DNA from: Gammaproteobacteria bacterium
GTDB lineage: Bacteria > Pseudomonadota > Gammaproteobacteria > Steroidobacterales > Steroidobacteraceae
DNA length: 64,000 nt
Assembly: GCA_010027845.1 (NCBI GenBank)
Contig: RGUL01000003.1
Span: 1 to 64,000, forward strand
Reading direction: 5' to 3'
Shown: positions 1 through 9,601 of the stretch, piece by piece
Position numbering within the stretch: the stretch's first letter is position 1
Layout of the letters: each line of letters begins with the position of its first letter
Position numbers and translations under genes: made by a program
The notes under the pieces: generated by a model
Told to the model about the DNA's origin: nothing
The model's input: the letters and a program-made list of their open reading frames with translations, nothing else
Databases searched by the model: none

Positions 1-475
1 CGAGCAGCCGGTACTCGCGGTTCGGCAAGTTCAATGCTTGACCGCCGACCGTTACGGTTTTCGCGCACCGATCGAAGGTCAGGTCGCCGATGGTCGTTGC
101 ACCCGACGCAAGACCTTGCGCGCGACGCAACAGTGCACGACAACGGGCCTCGAACTCACGGGTGTCGAATGGTTTGGCGAGATAATCGTCGGCACCGATG
201 TCGAGCGCGTTGATTCGGTCTTCGATGTTTGACCGAGCGGTGAGGATGAGCACCGGGGTCTTGTCGCCGCGTCGACGCAAAGCGCGAAGGATCGAGATGC
301 CGTCCTGTCCGGGCAGCCCGATATCGAGCACGATGACTTCGAACTGCTGCTGTCGCAGCACTTCGCCAGCGGCTTTGCCGTCACGAATCCAGTCGGCGGC
401 ATGTCCGTCGCGGCGTAGTCGGAGCTGCAGTGCCTCACCTAGGTCCGGATCATCTTCAACCACCAAGATGCGCAT
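1..475 (-). CDS. OmpR/PhoB-family response regulator (QseB/PmrA/TctD-like), truncated at window edge
   Basis: Minus-strand translation from ATG at 475: MRILVVEDDPDLGEALQLRLRRDGHAADWIRDG...VLDIGLPGQDGISILRALRRRGDKTPVLILTARSNIEDRINALDIGADDYLAKPFDTREFEARCRALLRR, a classic receiver domain. The frame runs off position 1. Confidence 0.93.
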   Translation of the reverse strand, partial: MRILVVEDDPDLGEALQLRLRRDGHAADWIRDGKAAGEVLRQQQFEVIVLDIGLPGQDGISILRALRRRGDKTPVLILTARSNIEDRINALDIGADDYLAKPFDTREFEARCRALLRRAQGLASGATTIGDLTFDRCAKTVTVGGQALNLPNREYRLL

Positions 476-536
476 ATGGGTCGAAATATAACGTGGTCGA
501 TCGTCCGACGCTCGCTCGCAACTTTGGCCGGTAAGC

Positions 537-1718
537 TTACGCGGCGGCCGTACGCTTGCTGTTTCTGCGGCGCTGAAAGAAGGTTGTCACACCTGTGGTC
601 ACGATCAAGGCGATGACGGCGGCGAGCAGCAACATGACGAACTGGCCTGCAAGACCGCCGAACTTGCCCATGTGCAGCGCCATGGTCCAGTAGTAGATCT
701 TGCGACCGATGTTGCTGGAGCCGTAGGGCTCGTAACTCACCACCTTGCCATCGACTGGATCGACGAACAAATAGGAGCGCGCGTGAACGTGAGGAGCGTC
801 CGCCTCGATGATGAATGTTTCTAGGGCTTTCCCGGGCGCCTGATCGACGTGAATCAGATGTTCGACGGGATTAGGGGACAGCCGGACTGCGGTCTCCCAA
901 ACACTTTGCAGCGAGACCCGCGGACCACCGACCGTCGGTGCCGTTGCTGCAGGGATCGTCGGCGGCGTGGAGTTGGTGGCGGCGTAAATCCCGTCCTTCG
1001 CCCAGTCGAAGGCCTGCGGAAGTGCGGTGAGTGCCAGTACGAGCAACGCTGCAGCGGCGTAGGCGCCGGCAATCCGATGCACGCTCATCAAGCGTGCACG
1101 GCCTTTACTTTGCGGATGGATTCGCAGCGCGTGGCTAAATTTGTTTGCGCCGCGTGGCCACCAAAGAGCGATTCCGCCGCCGAGCAGCACGATGGCAAAC
1201 AACATCGTGATCGAACCGATCAATATATTGCCGTTCGGTACGTACTTCGCCGTGTGCACAAGTTCGATGAACCCGTAGAGGCCGCCGTATCGATTTTGCG
1301 TGCCCAGTACCTGACCGGTACACGGATCGACGTGAACTGCATCCCGATCTTTGAATCGCACGATCCAGGGCTGAGCTGGTCTGTTCTGGACTCTGACGTA
1401 GGAGACGCGACTCTGCGGGTGGTGGGTCACAGCGTTGGCGACCACTTGATCGACGCTGATCGGTTGTGGGCACGTGCTGGCGGTCAGCATCGTCGGGTAG
1501 ACAAGCGGATCAACCTGCGTGCGAAACGCGAGCGCTGCACCCGTTAGCGCTGAGATCAAAAGAACGACGCTCAAGCTCGCGCCGACCCAATGATGTGTCG
1601 GCTTGAGCAATTTCAGCCACGTGTATCGTGTTTTTGGGGTGCTCACGCTGACCTCCGGGGTCGCGGCGGACTCGTCGGCGACGGTCACTATTTCGAAGTC
1701 CTTCGTGCGAGCGCCCAT
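537..1718 (-). CDS. PepSY-associated TM (PiuB-like) membrane protein
   Basis: 393 aa ORF with 'WLKLLKPTHHWVGASLSVVLLISALTGAALAF', 'HVDPCTGQVLG' and 'YLFVDPVDGKVVSYEPYGSSNIGRKIYYWTMALHMGKFGGLAGQ'; PepSY_TM architecture. Confidence 0.85.
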   Translation of the reverse strand: MGARTKDFEIVTVADESAATPEVSVSTPKTRYTWLKLLKPTHHWVGASLSVVLLISALTGAALAFRTQVDPLVYPTMLTASTCPQPISVDQVVANAVTHHPQSRVSYVRVQNRPAQPWIVRFKDRDAVHVDPCTGQVLGTQNRYGGLYGFIELVHTAKYVPNGNILIGSITMLFAIVLLGGGIALWWPRGANKFSHALRIHPQSKGRARLMSVHRIAGAYAAAALLVLALTALPQAFDWAKDGIYAATNSTPPTIPAATAPTVGGPRVSLQSVWETAVRLSPNPVEHLIHVDQAPGKALETFIIEADAPHVHARSYLFVDPVDGKVVSYEPYGSSNIGRKIYYWTMALHMGKFGGLAGQFVMLLLAAVIALIVTTGVTTFFQRRRNSKRTAAA

Positions 1719-2401
1719 TGAACGGCAGAATCGAAAATGCTCAATCCAGCTTCATTGAGATTCGGAAATGTCGCGTCAACAGGCAGAAAAACTCTAGCTC
1801 CAGGCGCCAGGTTTTCATAGTCCATGGTTGCTCCCGCCTCGTAGGCGAACACGAGTGCTTTGTCCCGTTCGCCGGGCACGGTTGCGATGATGTTCGCCCC
1901 GAGTCCGGGGCGCCCCCAATTCAGCGCGGCATTTTTTTCGTAGAGGTTCAGCAGACCAGCCGGATGGCCTGCCGATAACGGGTGCGGGGCATTGACGAGC
2001 CAAGCGTAGCGACGCTCTTGGATCGTGCCGTAGTCGACTTCCTCACGCAAACCACTCATACCCATGTGCGGCAGCAAATACGATTCCCAAAGGACGACTG
2101 GAATACGGGTCTGACGATATTTCCCCTCGAGCTTTTTCGCACTTACGCTCGAGGAAATCAGAATGATGTCAACCCCGTCGGTCAGTGATGCAGGATCCGT
2201 TTGATCGACGATTTTGACAGTGAATCCACGTTGCTCAAGATGTGCCCGCACGCGCTCGTCCGATGCGACTGCTGGCGGTTGGCCTTGGCGTTGCACGACT
2301 AAGGCAACACTATGTTTTTCGCCGTAGCGCTGCGCGATCGCTAGGTTGCCTAAAAAAACAGTCAGTGCGAAGAAGGAACAAAAAATCTTAGCGAGTTTCA
2401 T
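1688..2401 (-). CDS. Exported uncharacterised protein, possible ThuA/glutamine-amidotransferase-like fold
   Basis: Signal peptide MKLAKIFCSFFALTVFLGNLAIAQ from ATG at 2401; 'VDIILISSSVSAKKLEGKYRQTRIPVVLWESYLLPHMGM'. The annotated ORF start at 2452 lies upstream of the likely start. Confidence 0.6.
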   Translation of the reverse strand: MKLAKIFCSFFALTVFLGNLAIAQRYGEKHSVALVVQRQGQPPAVASDERVRAHLEQRGFTVKIVDQTDPASLTDGVDIILISSSVSAKKLEGKYRQTRIPVVLWESYLLPHMGMSGLREEVDYGTIQERRYAWLVNAPHPLSAGHPAGLLNLYEKNAALNWGRPGLGANIIATVPGERDKALVFAYEAGATMDYENLAPGARVFLPVDATFPNLNEAGLSIFDSAVQWALARRTSK

Positions 2402-2421
2402 GTGGGTCCCCGTCGGGAAAA

Positions 2422-3492
2422 TCAGGTTTGCAGGCTGATCAAGCGCTTCCATTCGTCCATGAACTTGCGCTGTGTATCGGGTGCGAGGTGATCGGTCAGA
2501 GCAGAGGTCATTCTGATCGGCCTCAACGCGTCACCAATTGATGCGGCATATGGTGGCGGTGCGACATTGCGCCGTACCGGAATCATGTTGAGTTTCGAGC
2601 TAAAAATTTTTTGGGTTTCTGGAGAGAGCAAAAAATCCAACCAAAGACGGGCGCCCGCGAGGTTTTGTGTCGCACGATTGATCAGTGCTACTCGGGAAAG
2701 CGCGAGCGTGTAATCGTGTGGAAAAACCACGCCTAAATCGGGCAGGTCGGTTTGGCTGCGCGACATGGCGTAGGCGCCCATGGCGTTAAGGCCAAAAATA
2801 TATTTGCCCGAGTTGACGCGTTCCAGCATCGTGCCGGTGCCGGTTTCCAGCTGGACTTTACAAGCGCCCAATTTCGACATGAGCAGCGGGTAGTCGGGGC
2901 AATGTGTGCGGTCTTGCACCGCAAGCATGTATGCGACGCCGCTACTGGCAATATCAATCGTCGTCACGCGTCCTTCTAAAGTAGCGCGCTGTGCTTGCAG
3001 GAACGCTATTAAGGTGCTGCGATCCCTCGGAACGTCATCCGCGGATAGTAGTCGTCGGTTGTAGATGAATACCGACGGCTCCAGGGTCGTGCAAACGGCC
3101 TGCTCGCGGTAGCTCACCCATGACGGAAACGCAGCGCGGGGTTTTGGCGAGTACGCGGCGGCGTGGCCGGTCGCGACGAGGTCGACCTGCAGGTCCATGG
3201 CGGAACTCCAGATCACATCTGCGGTGTCACTGGCCGTTGCGCCGGCTTGCTTGACACGGTAGCTAAGATCGCCGGACGAAAAGCTACCGTCGTATTTGAG
3301 GTCGATCTCAGGGTAGCGCCGTCGAAATTCATCAACCAGCGGTTGTGCGTTCTTTTGACCGAGCACGCTATGCACCACCAGGCGTTCACCGGGCGTCGCG
3401 CGAGCGGTCCGATTTGTAGTGGCGCCGACCGCCAAGGTCGCGAGCATTCCGCCTAGCGCCCGACGCCGGTTTGATTCGGAGTGCCTTGACAA
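2422..3492 (-). CDS. Extracellular solute-binding protein (Fe3+/AfuA-type ABC substrate-binding fold), no permease or ATPase adjacent
   Basis: Twin-Arg-like leader 'SNRRRALGGMLATLAVGA'; 'ERLVVHSVLGQKNAQPLVDEFRRRYPEIDLKYDGSFSSGDLSYRVKQ...ADVIWSSAMDLQ'. Confidence 0.82.
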   Translation of the reverse strand: MSRHSESNRRRALGGMLATLAVGATTNRTARATPGERLVVHSVLGQKNAQPLVDEFRRRYPEIDLKYDGSFSSGDLSYRVKQAGATASDTADVIWSSAMDLQVDLVATGHAAAYSPKPRAAFPSWVSYREQAVCTTLEPSVFIYNRRLLSADDVPRDRSTLIAFLQAQRATLEGRVTTIDIASSGVAYMLAVQDRTHCPDYPLLMSKLGACKVQLETGTGTMLERVNSGKYIFGLNAMGAYAMSRSQTDLPDLGVVFPHDYTLALSRVALINRATQNLAGARLWLDFLLSPETQKIFSSKLNMIPVRRNVAPPPYAASIGDALRPIRMTSALTDHLAPDTQRKFMDEWKRLISLQT

Positions 3493-3636
3493 AATAATCC
3501 GCCTCTAAAAGCCGCCACGCCAAAATCTCACGGAAAACTGTCATCGGCCTGTCTTCGAGAAAATTATCGATAGTTTGGCAGTGTTCGTAGCCTGCGGTGT
3601 TATCGTAAATAGGGTTTAAATCGTGCAATAAACTTT

Positions 3637-5139
3637 ATGATTCGGCATCAAGTACGTGTGTATTCCGAGGCTGCGCGGGTCGCTCGCAGCGACCAATTAG
3701 CGTGGAAACTGGCGGTCGTCGCGAGCGATGAGGTGCCACCAGACGCCGACGTCGTCGAAGCGGTCGCGGTCGCGGCGTTAAATCGAGCGTCGGTCGTCAC
3801 CGCGCGTGCGCAGGCGATGGCGCACCCTCAAACGGCAGGCAGCACGTTGTTCGGGGTGCTGCCGTCGATAACGGTGAGCCCAGAATGGGCGGCGTGGGCT
3901 AACGGTGTTGCCGTTCGTGAGCTCGATTTCCACGACACATTTTTGGCGGCGGATTATTCACATCCGGGCGACAGCATTCCGCCCATTATTGCCGTTTGCC
4001 AGTCTCTTGCGCTCGACGGTGCGGCAATCGTCCGCGGCGTCACAGCCGCTTACGAAATTCACGTCGCGCTCGTCAAAGGCATTTGCCTGCACGAGCACAA
4101 AATCGACCACGTCGCGCATCTCGGCCCGGCGGTCGCCGCGGGTCTCGGTGCAGCGCTTCGACTACCGGTCGAAAAAATTTATCAGGCCATCCAACACGCC
4201 TTGCACGTCAATACGGCGACGCGACAGTCGCGCAAAGGTGCGATTTCCAGTTGGAAAGCGTTTGCACCGGCGCACGCGGGCAAGCTTGCGATTGAGGCTG
4301 TTGATCGAGCGATGCGCGGGGAGGCGGCCCCGTCGCCAATTTACGAGGGCGAGGATGCCGTGATCGCCCGCCTACTGAGCGGCCCGGATAGCACGTATGT
4401 CGTCGAACTTCCGGAGCGCGGTGAGCCTAAGCGCGCGATCCTAGACACCTACACCAAGGCGCACTCGGCGGAGTATCAAGCGCAAGCGTTGATTGATCTC
4501 GCCTGCCGTCTTCGGGTGCGGGTTATCGAGCAAGTGAACGGGGACTGGGATCAGGTGAGGGGAATCGTGCTACGTACCTCGCACCATACGCATTACGTTA
4601 TCGGAACCGGAGCACAAGATCCTCAAAAGTTCGATCCGGATGCATCCCGTGAGACGCTCGATCACTCGATCATGTATATCCTCGCGGTGGCATTGCAGGA
4701 TGGTTTATGGCACCACGAGCGATCGTACGATCCTGCTCGCGCCCGCCGACCCGATACGGTGCGGCTCTGGCGCAAGATCACAACTATTGAAGATGATCGC
4801 TGGACGCAGCGATATCACTCTACAGACCCATCCATCAAGGCTTTCGGCGGTGAAGTCATCGTCTCTTTCTTAGACGGCACGGAGTTGCGCGACGAGATCG
4901 CAGTCGCCGATGCACATCCGTTCGGCGCCCGTCCGTTTCAACGTATTGACTACCGCCGAAAGTTCGACGAACTGGTGCGGGACGTCGTCGATCAATCCGA
5001 GCGCGATCGCTTTCTCCGACATGCCGAGCGACTGCTGTCGCTGTCGCCTGAGGAATTGCAGCAGTTATCTTTGAACGTTCCATCAGAACGATTAACCGTA
5101 AATAATGCACCGGGTATTTTTCGTGCTGTCAAAAATTAG
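3637..5139 (+). CDS. prpD: MmgE/PrpD-family 2-methylcitrate dehydratase
   Basis: '[33 protein letters not shown]', '[16 protein letters not shown]', '[17 protein letters not shown]' are PrpD/MmgE family motifs. Confidence 0.9.
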   Translation: MIRHQVRVYSEAARVARSDQLAWKLAVVASDEVPPDADVVEAVAVAALNRASVVTARAQAMAHPQTAGSTLFGVLPSITVSPEWAAWANGVAVRELDFHDTFLAADYSHPGDSIPPIIAVCQSLALDGAAIVRGVTAAYEIHVALVKGICLHEHKIDHVAHLGPAVAAGLGAALRLPVEKIYQAIQHALHVNTATRQSRKGAISSWKAFAPAHAGKLAIEAVDRAMRGEAAPSPIYEGEDAVIARLLSGPDSTYVVELPERGEPKRAILDTYTKAHSAEYQAQALIDLACRLRVRVIEQVNGDWDQVRGIVLRTSHHTHYVIGTGAQDPQKFDPDASRETLDHSIMYILAVALQDGLWHHERSYDPARARRPDTVRLWRKITTIEDDRWTQRYHSTDPSIKAFGGEVIVSFLDGTELRDEIAVADAHPFGARPFQRIDYRRKFDELVRDVVDQSERDRFLRHAERLLSLSPEELQQLSLNVPSERLTVNNAPGIFRAVKN

Positions 5140-6016
5140 TGCGTCACAAAAGCGCGTGCGACTCCGCGAACAACTGGCAAGTGGCAAGTTGTTGAGATTT
5201 CCTGGCGCGTTCTCACCGCTCGTCGCGCTCGAAGCGCAACGACATGGTTTCGAAGGAATTTATGCCTCAGGCGCGGTAATCGCCGCGGATCTCGCATTAC
5301 CGGATATCGGGTTGACCACTTTGAGTGAGGTGGCAGTGCGTTCAGAGCAGATCGCACGAATGGTCGATTTACCGACGTTAGTCGATATTGACACCGGATT
5401 CGGCGGCCCCATGAATGCCGCGCGAACGATACGGACGCTTGAGGCGGCGGGGGTCGCTGGTTGCCACATCGAAGATCAGGTGAATCCGAAGCGCTGTGGC
5501 CATCTCGATAACAAGCGCGTCGTTCCTACTGAAGAAATGGTGATGCGCGTGCGGGCGGCGGTGGCGGCACGAGTCGACCCGGATTTTGTTATCTGTGCTC
5601 GGACTGATGCGCGGGCGATCGAGGGAGTGGACGCAGCCATCGCGAGAGCGCATGCGTACCTTGAGGCGGGCGCCGATATGATTTTTCCCGAAGCGTTACT
5701 CGACGAACGGGAGTTCGAGGTATTTCGACGCGCGGTCGATGCGCCGTTGCTCGCAAATATGACGGAGTTCGGTAAGAGCGCCTTGCTCGACACGGCAACA
5801 CTGAGCTCGCTCGGATATAACGCCGTGATTTTTCCGGTGACGGCGTTGCGACTCGCGATGAGCGCTGTCCGGGGCGGTTTCGGAGAAATTGCGTCCCTTG
5901 GCACCCAACGAGGTCTCGTCAAGAAAATGCAGACTCGTCAGGAGCTCTACGAGTTACTTCGTTACTCCGACTATGAGACGTTCGAGGTGGGAGTCTGGAA
6001 CATCACGCGCGAGTAG
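5105..6016 (+). CDS. prpB: Methylisocitrate lyase (PrpB/MmgF-like)
   Basis: '[45 protein letters not shown]', 'IDTGFGG', '[17 protein letters not shown]' are ICL/PEP-mutase lyase motifs. Overlaps the prpD 3' end. Confidence 0.92.
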   Translation: MHRVFFVLSKISASQKRVRLREQLASGKLLRFPGAFSPLVALEAQRHGFEGIYASGAVIAADLALPDIGLTTLSEVAVRSEQIARMVDLPTLVDIDTGFGGPMNAARTIRTLEAAGVAGCHIEDQVNPKRCGHLDNKRVVPTEEMVMRVRAAVAARVDPDFVICARTDARAIEGVDAAIARAHAYLEAGADMIFPEALLDEREFEVFRRAVDAPLLANMTEFGKSALLDTATLSSLGYNAVIFPVTALRLAMSAVRGGFGEIASLGTQRGLVKKMQTRQELYELLRYSDYETFEVGVWNITRE

Positions 6017-6024
6017 AGTGTATT

Positions 6025-7332
6025 CTAAAAATTGACTTGGAAATAAAGTCGAAACCGGTTCAGCCAGTCGGTGGGTGAATAGGTGCTGACGAATGCCGGA
6101 TCGTTTTGTTTGTAGTGATACCAAATTCCAGACAATTGCGTGCGTGCGGTCGGTGTGTAGTCGATTGTCAATGCGTGCAGCCGGTAGTTGGTTCCGAGTC
6201 CGATATTGTCGGTGGAGAACGCTGCCAGCACAGCGTCCACCTCGGTTTTTGAATATCCGTATGCGAGGCGCAGATCGCCCGCTTTGGCCGCTCGACCCAT
6301 GATCAAGTCGATACCATACGCTTCGTTTCGATCATTGGCTGCGCCGAAGTTTTTCGCAAAGTCCGCCACCACCCGAATCGGCCATGCGCTGTCCGGGCGC
6401 GGCCACGTCGCGCCGACGATCAAATCGCCGATGTGGTAATCCGATAAGTACACTCCGTCCGGCCGTCTAAGGTTGCTGCGGAAATCGATCTTGTTGGCGT
6501 TGGCAATACTGCCGATTTGATATCGATATAACCCGGCTGAGACATCGAACCGCACTAGATTAGCGCTCGGCGAGTCGTAACCGACTTGCAGCCCACCCAT
6601 ACGGCTGTCGGGCCCCACTGCCTGCTCGTCGACGAAGAAAATCGCCGCCGACGAGCGCACGGAAGCACCGGATGCAAGAATTTTTTTGTGGGTCGCGCCG
6701 ATGCCGGACAACGTCACGTCGCCATCCCAAACGAGTTCGGTACGCGCAAATATTTGTGGAAACTTTCCTGCGTAGATCGAAGTGTGGCCGAAATCCATTT
6801 GCAGGTATGCAAGATCGAGGCTGGTCTGTAGGTCGTTATTCCATGTTTGGATTTGCGCGTCGGAAGACTTTGGGTCATCCGGGTCGCCCGTCACTGCGCG
6901 GGCGCCGATGCGAAGCCAGTCGTTGAGTCGATAGGTCGCTGCAAGTCGCGCTCTGATCTGCGAGCGGTCGCGATCTGGCGCGCGCTGGTCTGAAGTGTCG
7001 AGTTGATTGCGAACTCTAAAATCGCCGGTAACCGTCCAAGTCGAATAGGGCTTAGCGTCGGACGGCGTCGGCGTCGGCGTAGCGCTCGGCGCCGGTGGCG
7101 CTACAGTTTGCCCCGTCATCGCCAAACGTGACTCTAACGTGAGTAGCGCAGATTCATTTTTTTTCTGCAGCTCGGCGAGTCGAGCTTGCTCGGCGCGCAG
7201 AATCGATAGTTCAGCGCGTAGATCAGCCAGATCATCGGCGCGTGCGATACCTGCGAGTTGAAGGGTGGCCACGAGCGCGACGGCGAGTAACGTCGGAGCG
7301 GGAATTATTTTGTTGCAGCCTGCATGGTTCAT
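6025..7332 (-). CDS. Putative outer-membrane porin with N-terminal coiled coil
   Basis: Signal peptide, coiled-coil 'DDLADLRAELSILRAEQARLAELQKKNESALLTLESRL', then alternating amphipathic strands ending in a terminal Phe ('NRFRLYFQVNF'). Confidence 0.8.
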   Translation of the reverse strand: MNHAGCNKIIPAPTLLAVALVATLQLAGIARADDLADLRAELSILRAEQARLAELQKKNESALLTLESRLAMTGQTVAPPAPSATPTPTPSDAKPYSTWTVTGDFRVRNQLDTSDQRAPDRDRSQIRARLAATYRLNDWLRIGARAVTGDPDDPKSSDAQIQTWNNDLQTSLDLAYLQMDFGHTSIYAGKFPQIFARTELVWDGDVTLSGIGATHKKILASGASVRSSAAIFFVDEQAVGPDSRMGGLQVGYDSPSANLVRFDVSAGLYRYQIGSIANANKIDFRSNLRRPDGVYLSDYHIGDLIVGATWPRPDSAWPIRVVADFAKNFGAANDRNEAYGIDLIMGRAAKAGDLRLAYGYSKTEVDAVLAAFSTDNIGLGTNYRLHALTIDYTPTARTQLSGIWYHYKQNDPAFVSTYSPTDWLNRFRLYFQVNF

Positions 7333-7457
7333 CTTGCGAGGCTAGCGAAAGTCACTGTCATCAAACTGTCGGGACGCCACGCGTTCGAAACCCCGACAGA
7401 CACTCAACACCGACTGGCGACGACGCTTTTGAAAAGCGTATAAGGCCATGAATTATA

Positions 7458-7533
7458 TGGCGCTCCTTACGGGATTCGAACCCGTGTTACAGCCTTGAGA
7501 GGGCTATGTCCTGGGCCTCTAGACGAAAGGAGC
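7458..7533 (-). tRNA. tRNA-Glu (anticodon CTC)
   Basis: Reverse complement GCTCCTTTCGTCTAGAGGCCCAGGACATAGCCCTCTCAAGGCTGTAACACGGGTTCGAATCCCGTAAGGAGCGCCA; acceptor stem closes, TTCGAATC T-loop, loop CTCTCAA gives CTC, encoded CCA. Confidence 0.96.
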
Positions 7534-7563
7534 GGGGCCGGGTGTCTGGATGGAAGGCGCGGT

Positions 7564-7591
7564 ATTATATGCGCCATGTACGTTTGCTCAA
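7564..7591 (-). promoter_or_regulatory. Sigma70-type promoter for tRNA-Glu
   Basis: On the minus strand: TTGAGC (7591-7586), 16 bp spacer, TATAAT (7569-7564), 31 bp upstream of the tRNA 5' end. Confidence 0.7.
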
Positions 7592-9095
7592 GCGAAAACG
7601 GCCGCTCTTGACTCCTCCTGCCGCAGGCGAAACCGCCACCGGGCTCGCCCGGGTCATCACCCGCGATGGACATCCCATCTCCCGCTCCCGCATCTCGCCC
7701 GATGCGTTGCGCGTTCTCTACCGACTGAACGAAGCGGGCTATCAAGCGTTTCTCGTCGGCGGTTGCGTCCGCGACCTGATGATCGGTCTCGAACCGAAGG
7801 ATTTCGACGTCGCGACCAACGCGCGACCCGAGGATGTGCGGCGCCTGTTTCGCAATTGTCGGCTGGTCGGTCGAAGATTTCGGCTCGCGCACGTTTTCTT
7901 TGGTCGCGAGATCATCGAGGTCGCGACGTTCCGCGCCTCGAGTGCCCCGCCGCCGGGTGACGAACCCATCATCGACGATGAGACGGACGATTCGGACGAG
8001 TCGCAACTCGACGCGGGGCAGGATGACGAGCCGCAGCACGACGCGCACGACGAACTGCCTGATGCCACCCTGGAGGGTCGCGGTGTCGACGTCGAGCGCG
8101 TGATCGACGCGCACGGGCGAATTTTGCGCGACAACGTCTACGGCAGCATCGACGAAGACGTGTGGCGTCGCGATTTCACCGCGAATTCGCTCTACTACAA
8201 CATCGCCGATTTTTCGGTGTGGGATTACTGCGGCGGCTTCGAGGACGTGCAAGCGCGCCGGCTGCGTTTGATCGGTGACCCGGAAACGCGCTACCGCGAA
8301 GATCCGGTGCGTATGCTGCGCGCGGCGCGTTTCGAAGCGAAACTCGGTTTCGCCATCGACGAAGCGACCGCCGAACCCATCGCACGATTACGCCAGTTGA
8401 TGGCGGGCGTGCCGCCGGCGCGGCTCTTCGACGAAACTTTGAAATTGTTTCTCACCGGGCACGGCGTGCGCAGTTTCGAAGTGCTGCGTGCGCGTGGTTT
8501 GTTGGAGGTTTTGTTACCGTCGATCGGTGAGTTCGTGCGTCGCCATCCGGGCAGCGCGCCCGAGCGCTTGTTGTTGCGCGGTCTCGCCAACACTGACGCG
8601 CGCGTGCAGTCCGATCGGCCGGTGACACCGACCTACTTGTTTGCGCTGCTGCTGTACGGACCTGTCGGGCTCGAAATCGAAAAAATGCCGCGCGAGCGCT
8701 GGGATGATCCCGCGTCGATCGTCGACGCGGTCGATGCAGCGGTGCGCGCCATCTACACGCGGGTCGCGATCCCGCGACGTTTTTCGCTCGGCGTGCGCGA
8801 CATGTTCGCGCTGCAACCGCGTCTTGAGACGCCGCGCGGCAAGCGCGCGTTACGCACTCTCGAACATCCGCGGTTTCGCGCGGCGTTCGATTTGCTGCAA
8901 CTGCGCGCCGAATTCGGTATGGCGGACCCGGCGATCGTCGAGTGGTGGCAGCGGCTGCAGCAATCCGATCCCCAGCAGCGTGCTTCGATGAGCGAAGCGC
9001 TGGGGCGCGAGTCCACTGATGGCCCATCGACGCGCCGCGGCGGTCGTCGCCGTCGACGCGGTGGGCGACGCCCGCGGGGGTCGAGCGGCGCGTGA
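7569..9095 (+). CDS. pcnB: Poly(A) polymerase I
   Basis: 'YQAFLVGGCVRDLMIGLEPKDFDVATNARPEDVRRLFRNCRLVGRRFRLAHVFFGREIIEVATFR' and 'RRDFTANSLYYN'. The ORF start at 7506 overlaps tRNA-Glu; an in-frame ATG lies at 7569. Confidence 0.93.
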   Translation: MRHVRLLKRKRPLLTPPAAGETATGLARVITRDGHPISRSRISPDALRVLYRLNEAGYQAFLVGGCVRDLMIGLEPKDFDVATNARPEDVRRLFRNCRLVGRRFRLAHVFFGREIIEVATFRASSAPPPGDEPIIDDETDDSDESQLDAGQDDEPQHDAHDELPDATLEGRGVDVERVIDAHGRILRDNVYGSIDEDVWRRDFTANSLYYNIADFSVWDYCGGFEDVQARRLRLIGDPETRYREDPVRMLRAARFEAKLGFAIDEATAEPIARLRQLMAGVPPARLFDETLKLFLTGHGVRSFEVLRARGLLEVLLPSIGEFVRRHPGSAPERLLLRGLANTDARVQSDRPVTPTYLFALLLYGPVGLEIEKMPRERWDDPASIVDAVDAAVRAIYTRVAIPRRFSLGVRDMFALQPRLETPRGKRALRTLEHPRFRAAFDLLQLRAEFGMADPAIVEWWQRLQQSDPQQRASMSEALGRESTDGPSTRRGGRRRRRGGRRPRGSSGA

Positions 9096-9601
9096 GTGTC
9101 GTGCGCGCGGCGTCTCTTTGGCAGCCCGCGTACGTCGGGCTCGGCAGCAATCTCGGCGAGTCGGCGGCACAAATCGAGCGTGCGCTCGCCGCGTTGCGTG
9201 CGCTGCCCGAAACCCGTGTGATCGCAGTCTCACCGCTCTATCGCTCCAAACCCTTCGGCCCCGTCGCGCAAGACGATTTCGTCAACGCGGTCGCGGCGTT
9301 GTTGACCACGCAGAGTTTGCGGCCTTTTTTCACTGCGCTGCACGGGCTCGAAGTGCCGCTCGGCCGTCGCCCGAGTGTCGAGCGCTGGGGGCCGCGCGAG
9401 ATCGATCTCGATTTATTGGCGTTCGGTGCGCTGCAGTGCCGCGACCCAGATCTCGTGGTGCCGCATCCCGGGATTCCGGAGCGTGATTTCGTTCTGTATC
9501 CTTTGCGGGATGTCGCACCGGACCTGCATTTGCCCGGCTTGGGTGTGGTGAGCCGGCTCGCCGCCAACGTGCCGGATCGTGGATTGCAGCGTCTCGTATG
9601 A
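9092..9601 (+). CDS. folK: 2-amino-4-hydroxy-6-hydroxymethyldihydropteridine pyrophosphokinase
   Basis: 'AYVGLGSNLGES', 'SPLYRSKPFGPVAQDDFVNAVAAL', 'RWGPREIDLDLLAFG'. Confidence 0.95.
   Translation: MSVVRAASLWQPAYVGLGSNLGESAAQIERALAALRALPETRVIAVSPLYRSKPFGPVAQDDFVNAVAALLTTQSLRPFFTALHGLEVPLGRRPSVERWGPREIDLDLLAFGALQCRDPDLVVPHPGIPERDFVLYPLRDVAPDLHLPGLGVVSRLAANVPDRGLQRLV

Noticed and set aside
5495-5515. PrpB 'CGHL' instead of 'CGHR' as a catalytic loss
   Set aside because: CGHL-type sequences are, from memory, normal in isocitrate/methylisocitrate lyases; the catalytic Cys and His are intact.
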